Shown: positions 59,077 to 64,000 of the stretch, in pieces
How positions within the stretch are numbered: the stretch's first letter is position 1
Layout of the letters: each line of letters starts with the position of its first letter
NCBI RefSeq assembly: GCF_036014115.1
Contig: NZ_CP107913.1
Location: 8,115,501 to 8,179,500, forward strand
From: Streptomyces sp. NBC_00448
GTDB lineage: Bacteria > Actinomycetota > Actinomycetes > Streptomycetales > Streptomycetaceae
Reading direction: 5' to 3'
DNA: 64,000 nt
The notes under the pieces: model-generated
Databases searched by the model: none
Seen by the model: the letters and a program-made list of their open reading frames with translations, nothing else
What the model was told of the DNA's origin: nothing
Program-made: the position numbers and the translations under genes

Positions 59077-59343
59077 TCAGGCGCGTCGGCCGTTGGTGAC
59101 GGCCCGGTGGATCGCGAGCAGGATCATCGATCCGGCGATCGCCGCGATCCAGGTGGACAGGTGGAAGAACCCGTTGATGGAGTGCACGTGGAAGATGACC
59201 TTCCCGAGCCATCCGCCGAGCAGGCCACCGAGAATTCCGATGACCATCGTGATGATGATGCCGCCCGGGTCGCGGCCCGGCATAAGCGCCTTGGCGATGG
59301 CGCCCGCCAGCAGTCCGATGATGATCCAGGCAACAATACCCAT
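59077..59343 (-). CDS. GlsB/YeaQ/YmgE family stress-response membrane protein
   Basis: The 88-residue protein begins MGIVAWIIIGLLAGAIAKAL and has GRDPGGIIITMVIGILGGLL and GWLGKVIF, the transglycosylase-associated (YeaQ/YmgE) pattern, with three membrane helices. Members are induced by stress; the mechanism is unclear. Together with the small membrane protein at 58622 and the STAS/SpoIIE genes to the right, it suggests a general stress region. Confidence 0.87.
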   Translation of the reverse strand: MGIVAWIIIGLLAGAIAKALMPGRDPGGIIITMVIGILGGLLGGWLGKVIFHVHSINGFFHLSTWIAAIAGSMILLAIHRAVTNGRRA

Positions 59344-59500
59344 GACGCGCTCTTTCTCCGTTTCCGACGATCCCTGACAGCGACCGTCTTTACCGGCCCT
59401 GGACTTTCAAACACCCGTTCCCCGCGAAGCATCGGATGATCGGCCCGGGGTATCGTCCGGGCACCGTGCGGAGAGACCGTGACAGGTTGGGGAGGCAGGT

Positions 59501-59848
59501 ATGACGGGGCAGGGCGCGGAGGTGTCCGCCTGGGCCGCCGGCGGCGGGGTGTGGATGGTGAGGATCGCGGGCGATCTGGACGAGTCCCGCACGGCGGCGA
59601 TGTCGGACGCGCTACGGCGGGGCCTGGACACCGGTGGACGGCGCACCGTGGTGGACGCCTCGGACGTGGCGTTCGCGGACTCCTCGGTGCTGCACACCCT
59701 CCTCCAGGCCAGAGCCGTATACGCCGCCACGGAGGTCGAGTTGGTGATCGCGGGGCCCAGCCTGGCGGTACGCCGGCTGCTCGACGTGACGAACACGGCC
59801 TCGGCGTTCGTCCTGGCGGGCAGCCTGCGGGAGGCGATGGCGTATTGA
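59501..59848 (+). CDS. STAS-domain anti-sigma factor antagonist
   Basis: The 115-residue protein is a single STAS domain: VWMVRIAGDLDESRTAAMSD, TVVDASDVAFADSSVLHTLL and VELVIAGPSLAVRRLLDVTN. The Ser in DSSVL is at the phosphorylation site of SpoIIAA/RsbV-type antagonists. In partner switching the unphosphorylated form binds the anti-sigma kinase and frees a sigma factor. The HATPase gene 14 bp downstream is its natural partner. Confidence 0.87.
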   Translation: MTGQGAEVSAWAAGGGVWMVRIAGDLDESRTAAMSDALRRGLDTGGRRTVVDASDVAFADSSVLHTLLQARAVYAATEVELVIAGPSLAVRRLLDVTNTASAFVLAGSLREAMAY

Positions 59849-59861
59849 CGGCGCGCGTTCG

Positions 59862-60380
59862 GTGACGGCGGGGAACGCGGTGGCGTGCCGTTGTCCGCAC
59901 TGGGTAGACAGGCCCCCAGTGAGTGGGGAAGCAGCGGGTGATCAGCACGGCGCGGGTACGGGCATCGGGTCTGGCGGCGCCGCAGGATCGCCGAGCGCGC
60001 TTCCCCGGTCCAGCGCGGATGCGCGGGCGGCGGTCCTCGCTCTGCTGGAGCGGCGTTTCTGCGCTCCGGCGGCCGACTGGCGGGAGACCGTGGTGGTGGC
60101 GGACGTGCTGCTGGTCACGTCGGAGCTGGTCACGAACGCCGACCGGCACGGCGGCGGCCTGACCCGGTTCACCGTGGAGATCGACGGGGACGCACTGCGG
60201 TTGTGCGTCGGAGACGCCAGCCCCGAGCCTCCGGTGAGCCCGTCCGGACCGGACGCGGCCGAGGGGGTGCCGAGGATCGGCGGGTACGGCTGGCAGATGG
60301 TGTGCCGGCTGGCCCATGAGGTGACGGTCGTCACCCACCGCGCGGGCAAGACGATCTCGGTCGTGCTCACTCTGGTGTAG
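59862..60380 (+). CDS. HATPase_c anti-sigma factor kinase (RsbW-like)
   Basis: The protein of up to 172 residues has the N-box TSELVTNADRHGGG and a G-box (IGGYGWQMVCRLAHEVTVVT) of GHKL ATPases. Small Streptomyces proteins of this type bind sigma factors and phosphorylate STAS antagonists. The first 50 residues look unstructured. An in-frame GTG at 59919 would give a 153-residue version, and no ribosome site clearly decides. It follows the STAS gene after 14 bp. Confidence 0.8.
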   Translation: MTAGNAVACRCPHWVDRPPVSGEAAGDQHGAGTGIGSGGAAGSPSALPRSSADARAAVLALLERRFCAPAADWRETVVVADVLLVTSELVTNADRHGGGLTRFTVEIDGDALRLCVGDASPEPPVSPSGPDAAEGVPRIGGYGWQMVCRLAHEVTVVTHRAGKTISVVLTLV

Positions 60381-60666
60381 CCGGCACGGCTGGTCCGGGG
60401 CGGGTCCAGGCCCCTCCGCCCTGGTCCCTTCGGGCCTGGTCCCTTCGGCTCCAGGCCCGCAGGCGGACGGCGCCGTCACGCACGACCCGGACGTGGTCCG
60501 GACATGGCCGGGAGCGCGTCCGCGCGTTGCCGAAAGCCTCCGGTGCGGCGCGCCGTTGGGGCGGGGGCCGGTTGCCACGAGGGCGGGACATGCAGGATGG
60601 TTGCCGGGAGGCAACGATTTCGTCGAGTCGAAGAGGTGAGGGATTCGCACAGCGGGTCCTCAGCAT

Positions 60667-62325
60667 ATGGTCTCCACCAGAGCGCAGACCGGCGCCGGAC
60701 CGGAACACGGTTCTCCGTGGCGCCGTGCCCCCTATCCCGCCCTGGTCGTTGACGGCCGGGACACGATCGTCATGCGGAACGACTCCGCCGAGGCGCTGTT
60801 GCCAGGGGCCCGCCCCGGGACGCGCTTCGCGGACTGGGCGCCGGACTGGCTGTCCGCCGCGCACGACGCCGTGCGGGTGGCCCGCCCCCGCCCGGCCGAC
60901 CCCGCGGCGGCCGAACCGCTCTCGGGCGTGATCGGCGAGCGGAGCTTCGAGGCGTACCCGCGTGTGCAGGGCGACGGCACGGTGGTGTGGTGGCTGGTCG
61001 ACGACACCGAACTCCGGCTGATGCGGGAGGCGTTGCGGCTGGAGCGTGCGCAGACGGCGTTCCTGGCCAAGGCGTCGGGCATCCTGCTGTCCTCGCTCAA
61101 CATGGCCCGCTGCATGGAGGTGATCGCGCACCTGGCCTCGGAGCACCTCGCCGACGCGGCGCTGGTCGTCGCGCCGGCCCGCGGGGCCCGACTGCCGATG
61201 GTGACCTGCCTGCGCGGCGGAGACACCGTACGGACCCACGCGCCGGTCGACCCGGACGAAGTGCCCGGCCTGGGCGAGGCGTTGCGCGGCTTCCCGCCGA
61301 TGCCCTCGCGGTGGATCGACCCGTCGGCCGCGCCCGACTGGCTGGTGCCCGACGGGTTCGGCCCGGCCGGTTCGATAGTGATCACCCCGCTGCCCGGCCA
61401 CGGCGTACCCGCCGGGGCGCTCGTCCTGCTGCGCCGTTCGGGCGATGCGCCGTTCACCGACAACGAGGAGGTCTTCGCCCGGCTGTTCGCCGCCCGCGCG
61501 GGCGTCGCGATGTCGGCCGCCCGCCTGTACGCGGAGCAGTCGTCGATCACCGAGACGCTGATGCAGGAGCTGCTGCCCCCGTCGCTGCACGAGGTCTCCG
61601 GCGTGGACTTCGCCGGCGGCTACCGGCCGTCGGCGGACCACGAGCGGATCGGCGGGGACTTCTACGACGTGCACCCCGCCGTCGTCGACGGCGAGCCGTC
61701 GCTGGTCGCGCTCGGGGACGTGTGCGGCAAGGGGCTGGAAGCCGCCGTGCTGACCGGGAAGATCCGCAACACGCTGCACGCGCTGCTGCCCATGGCCGAC
61801 GACCACCAGCGGATGATCGGCCTGCTCAACACCGCGCTGCTCAACTCCCGCCACAGCCGGTTCGCCACCCTGGTGCTGGCCTCCGCGGTACGGAAGGGCA
61901 GCGGGGTGGGCCTGCGGCTGACCAGCGCCGGTCACCCGAGCCCGCTGATCGTCCGCGCGACCGGCGCGGTGGAGGAGGCCAGGACCCGGGGCACCCTGGT
62001 GGGCGCCCTGCCCAGCGCGCCCGCCCGCACCGCGAGCATCACCCTCGCGCCCGGTGAGTCCTGCGTCCTGTACACCGATGGGATCACCGAGGCCAAGGGA
62101 GGACCGATGGGCGGCACGCAGTTCGGCGAGGAACGACTCCAGCGGGCCCTGTCGGAGTGCGCGGGCATGCCGGCCGAGAGCGTCGTCGAACGGGTCCAGA
62201 TGCTCGCTTCCGAGTGGGTGGGGAAGGGCTCCCACGACGACATGGCCGTCGTGGTGATCTCCGCGCCCCGCAACCACCATCTCATCGCGGTGAACGGCCA
62301 CACCCGAGGCCGCTTCACCGCGTGA
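60667..62325 (+). CDS. SpoIIE-type PP2C phosphatase with PAS/GAF-like sensor region
   Basis: The 552-residue protein has an N-terminal PAS-like part (PALVVDGRDTIVMRNDSAEA), a GAF-like domain (residues 140-300, ending EEVFARLFAARAGVAMSAAR), a short coiled linker QSSITETLMQELLPPSLHEV and a C-terminal PP2C domain with GGDFYD, LGDVCGKGLEAA, SAGHPSPL, YTDGITEA and SHDDMAVVV metal-binding motifs. It should dephosphorylate STAS antagonists such as the one at 59501 and so activate a sigma factor on a signal sensed by the GAF region. Confidence 0.9.
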   Translation: MVSTRAQTGAGPEHGSPWRRAPYPALVVDGRDTIVMRNDSAEALLPGARPGTRFADWAPDWLSAAHDAVRVARPRPADPAAAEPLSGVIGERSFEAYPRVQGDGTVVWWLVDDTELRLMREALRLERAQTAFLAKASGILLSSLNMARCMEVIAHLASEHLADAALVVAPARGARLPMVTCLRGGDTVRTHAPVDPDEVPGLGEALRGFPPMPSRWIDPSAAPDWLVPDGFGPAGSIVITPLPGHGVPAGALVLLRRSGDAPFTDNEEVFARLFAARAGVAMSAARLYAEQSSITETLMQELLPPSLHEVSGVDFAGGYRPSADHERIGGDFYDVHPAVVDGEPSLVALGDVCGKGLEAAVLTGKIRNTLHALLPMADDHQRMIGLLNTALLNSRHSRFATLVLASAVRKGSGVGLRLTSAGHPSPLIVRATGAVEEARTRGTLVGALPSAPARTASITLAPGESCVLYTDGITEAKGGPMGGTQFGEERLQRALSECAGMPAESVVERVQMLASEWVGKGSHDDMAVVVISAPRNHHLIAVNGHTRGRFTA

Positions 62326-62330
62326 CGCCG

Positions 62331-62491
62331 CGCCTGGTGAACACGGCGCCTGGTGAACACGGCGTCCGGTGAACGCCGCACCTCGTGAACGCCGCGCCTG
62401 GTGAACACCGCACCTCGTGAACGCCGCGCCTGGTGAACACCGCACCTCGTGAACGCCGCGCCTGGTGAACACCGCACCTCGTGAACGCCGG
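62331..62491. repeat. 16/32-bp tandem repeats between the SpoIIE and B12-binding genes
   Basis: About ten units built round GTGAAC alternate as gcctggtgaacaccgc and acctcgtgaacgccgc, giving a 32-bp higher-order period that is exact in the middle copies. The array lies directly after the SpoIIE stop and about 100 bp before the next start. No gene runs through it in a plausible frame. Confidence 0.85.
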
Positions 62492-62591
62492 GCTGCGCGT
62501 GCGCCCCGCGGGAGCCGGCGGCACGGGTCCGGCGGCCGTGTGCCGGGCCGCGGGGTGCGGTGAACGCGCGCATTCAGGGCAGGCGCGTTGC

Positions 62592-63686
62592 ATGAGAACC
62601 AGTACACGGGACCGCCTTCCGGACAGCGGTGTGGTCGAGCGGTTGGTCGACGAGCTGTGGGACGCCGTCGTGGCGACCCACGAGCGGATGGCCACCGACG
62701 TGGTGCTGCGCGCGCTCGCGGACGGCGTGCACCCGGAGACCCTGCTGCTGGACGTGATCGCCCCGGTGCAGGGCAAGGTGGGCGAGGAGTGGGCCGCCAA
62801 CCGCCTCAGCGTGGCCCAGGAGCACGCCGCGACGGCCATCAACGAGCGGGTCGTCACCGCGCTCACGCTGCACACCGCCCCGGACGCCGCGCCCGACCAC
62901 GGCCGGATCACGGTGTCCTGCGTCGACGGGGAGTGGCACGCCCTGCCCGCCCGCCTGCTCGCCGAGGTCCTGACCCTGCGCGGCTGGCAGGTGGACTACC
63001 TCGGCGCCCAGGTCCCCACCCCGCACCTGGTCGGCCACCTGCACCGCACCGACGCCGACGCGGTCGCCCTGTCCAGCTCGATCGCGGTCCGGTTGCCCAC
63101 CGCGCACGCCGCGATCACCGCCTGCCAGGCCATCGGCGTACCCGTGCTGGTCGGAGGAGCCGCCTTCGGACCCGGGGGCCGCTACGCCCAGCTGCTCGGC
63201 GCCGACGCCTGGGCGCCCGACGCCCGCGCCGCGGCCGACCGGCTCGCCCGCGGCCCGCTGCCCCGCCCGCAGCCCGACCACCAGCCGGCCGACGACCTGC
63301 CGCATCTGGCCGACCAGGAATACACCATGGTCACCCGCAACGGCGCCTCGCTCGTGCGCACTGTCCTCGCCTCCCTGGAGGAGCCGTTCCCCGCCGTGCG
63401 CGGATACAGCGCGGCACAGCGGGAGCGTACGGCGGAAGACCTCGCGCACATCGTGGAGTTCCTCGCCACCGCCCTCTACCTGGGCGACGCGGCGCTCTTC
63501 ACCGGGTTCGTCACCTGGACCGCCGGGATACTCACCGCTCGCGGCGTCCCCGCGCACAGCCTGCCGCCGGCCCTGGGCATCCTGGCCCGCGAGCTCAAGG
63601 ACTTCCCGCGGGCCGCCGGCATCCTCGAAGAGGCGCTCGACACGTTCGCCACCGCCCCTCGCACCATCGCCGGGAAGCCCCTATGA
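62592..63686 (+). CDS. cobalamin (B12)-binding domain signalling protein
   Basis: The 364-residue protein has a helical cap (VLRALADGVHPETLLLDVIA, VGEEWAANRLSVAQEHAAT), a Rossmann-like B12-binding domain (residues 105-210: DGEWHALPARLLAEVLTLRG, WQVDYLGAQVPTPHLV, VPVLVGGAAFG) with the His of the base-off motif, and a third helical domain. Similar proteins serve as light or B12 sensors next to sigma-factor regulators. ATG 62592 begins the conserved part. Its stop overlaps the next STAS start (ATGA). Confidence 0.85.
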   Translation: MRTSTRDRLPDSGVVERLVDELWDAVVATHERMATDVVLRALADGVHPETLLLDVIAPVQGKVGEEWAANRLSVAQEHAATAINERVVTALTLHTAPDAAPDHGRITVSCVDGEWHALPARLLAEVLTLRGWQVDYLGAQVPTPHLVGHLHRTDADAVALSSSIAVRLPTAHAAITACQAIGVPVLVGGAAFGPGGRYAQLLGADAWAPDARAAADRLARGPLPRPQPDHQPADDLPHLADQEYTMVTRNGASLVRTVLASLEEPFPAVRGYSAAQRERTAEDLAHIVEFLATALYLGDAALFTGFVTWTAGILTARGVPAHSLPPALGILARELKDFPRAAGILEEALDTFATAPRTIAGKPL

Positions 63687-64000
63687 CGATGACACCCCCC
63701 GCCCATCTGCGCCTGACCACGGTCGACACCGAGGACACCGTCCGGATCGAACTCCACGGCGACCTCGACTACGACAACGCCGACCGCCTCGTGGCCGCCG
63801 TGACGGCGAAGCTCGCCGAACACCCGCACCTGGACGACCTGCACCTGCACTGCGCCGAACTCGGCACCGTCGACACCATGGGGTTGTCCGCCCTGCTGAT
63901 GATCCGCCGCCGCACCGGCGAAGCCGGCGTCCGCCTCCACCTGGACGAGCGCGGCACGGGGCTGGACCGCCTCCTGGACATCACCGGTACCCTCGAACAC
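63683..64000 (+). CDS. STAS-domain protein (partial, runs off the right edge)
   Basis: The first 106 residues read TVRIELHGDLDYDNADRLVA, LHLHCAELGTVDTMGLSALL and GVRLHLDERGTGLDRLLDIT, a STAS domain with Thr instead of Ser at the usual phosphorylation position (VDTMGL). The overlap with the B12-binding gene by ATGA indicates that the two work together, the B12 protein perhaps controlling this antagonist. Confidence 0.85.
   Translation, partial: MTMTPPAHLRLTTVDTEDTVRIELHGDLDYDNADRLVAAVTAKLAEHPHLDDLHLHCAELGTVDTMGLSALLMIRRRTGEAGVRLHLDERGTGLDRLLDITGTLEH

Noticed and set aside
62331..62491. Possible CRISPR array
   Set aside because: The repeat units are contiguous with no unique spacers and no cas genes are in the window.

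Overview
The window is very GC-rich, uses mostly G or C at third codon positions, starts many genes with GTG, and carries typical actinobacterial families (TetR, HxlR and IclR regulators, DUF4232 and lactonase-like secreted proteins, a SAV_2336-type conflict system, a SCO5717-like MinD ATPase, SpoIIE/STAS signalling genes). It is most simply read as part of a Streptomyces chromosome, in an accessory-rich region.

Layout. (1) 1-15.2 kb is a mosaic of single genes and regulator/target pairs: a hydrolase with a divergent TetR gene; a second TetR gene facing an extended SDR across a 28-bp perfect inverted repeat; a MaoC protein; a secreted beta-propeller; an ArsR gene with a large operator; a broken PIN toxin beside an intact antitoxin; an XPB/WYL-type protein; an FG-GAP protein; an NmrA/HxlR pair; and a DUF4232 lipoprotein. 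Two 3' fragments of a serine tRNA, each with its own terminator, lie 8.9 kb apart as direct repeats and look like old attachment sites. (2) 15.2-22.4 kb is a compact four-gene operon of the vWA-MoxR-VMAP conflict type: Trypco1, trypsin-VMAP, MoxR ATPase, and a 1170-residue protein joining a SAV_2336/vWA-like region, a pseudokinase and a MinD/ParA ATPase. (3) 23.9-39.7 kb is a biosynthetic-looking cluster: AroQ and an MFS exporter on the minus strand; on the plus strand an SDR, LeuC- and LeuD-like dehydratase subunits, two 2-hydroxyacid dehydrogenases, a flavoprotein, a GH3-type acyl-adenylating enzyme, a hydrolase, an enolase-superfamily enzyme, another SDR, a YciI-like protein, a FAH-family protein and an IclR regulator. 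(4) 39.8-55.8 kb is a second cluster: a methyltransferase, an FAD/NAD(P) protein and an atypical SDR, then an 11-gene, mostly overlapping minus-strand operon with two stand-alone adenylating enzymes, two carrier proteins (one fused to a BtrH-like papain-fold domain), a KamA-type radical SAM enzyme, a PLP aminotransferase, two acyl-CoA-dehydrogenase-like proteins, a phosphopantetheinyl transferase, an EamA exporter and a thioesterase. (5) 55.8-57.3 kb holds decayed gene ends (Tn3 transposase, DUF3883, DUF4241). (6) 57.3-64 kb has an L,D-transpeptidase, two small membrane proteins and a sigma-factor partner-switching set (STAS, HATPase, SpoIIE phosphatase, B12-binding protein, second STAS gene).

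How the parts may work together. Cluster 3 has the dehydratase and dehydrogenases of a leucine-like keto-acid pathway but no alkylmalate synthase, plus shikimate-type and ring-processing enzymes and an amide- or ester-forming GH3 enzyme. Cluster 4 has everything needed to load amino acids on free-standing carrier proteins, move an amino group, desaturate the bound acyl chain, transfer it and export it. I do not recognise either product. All assignments come from reading the sequence; no database search was run.
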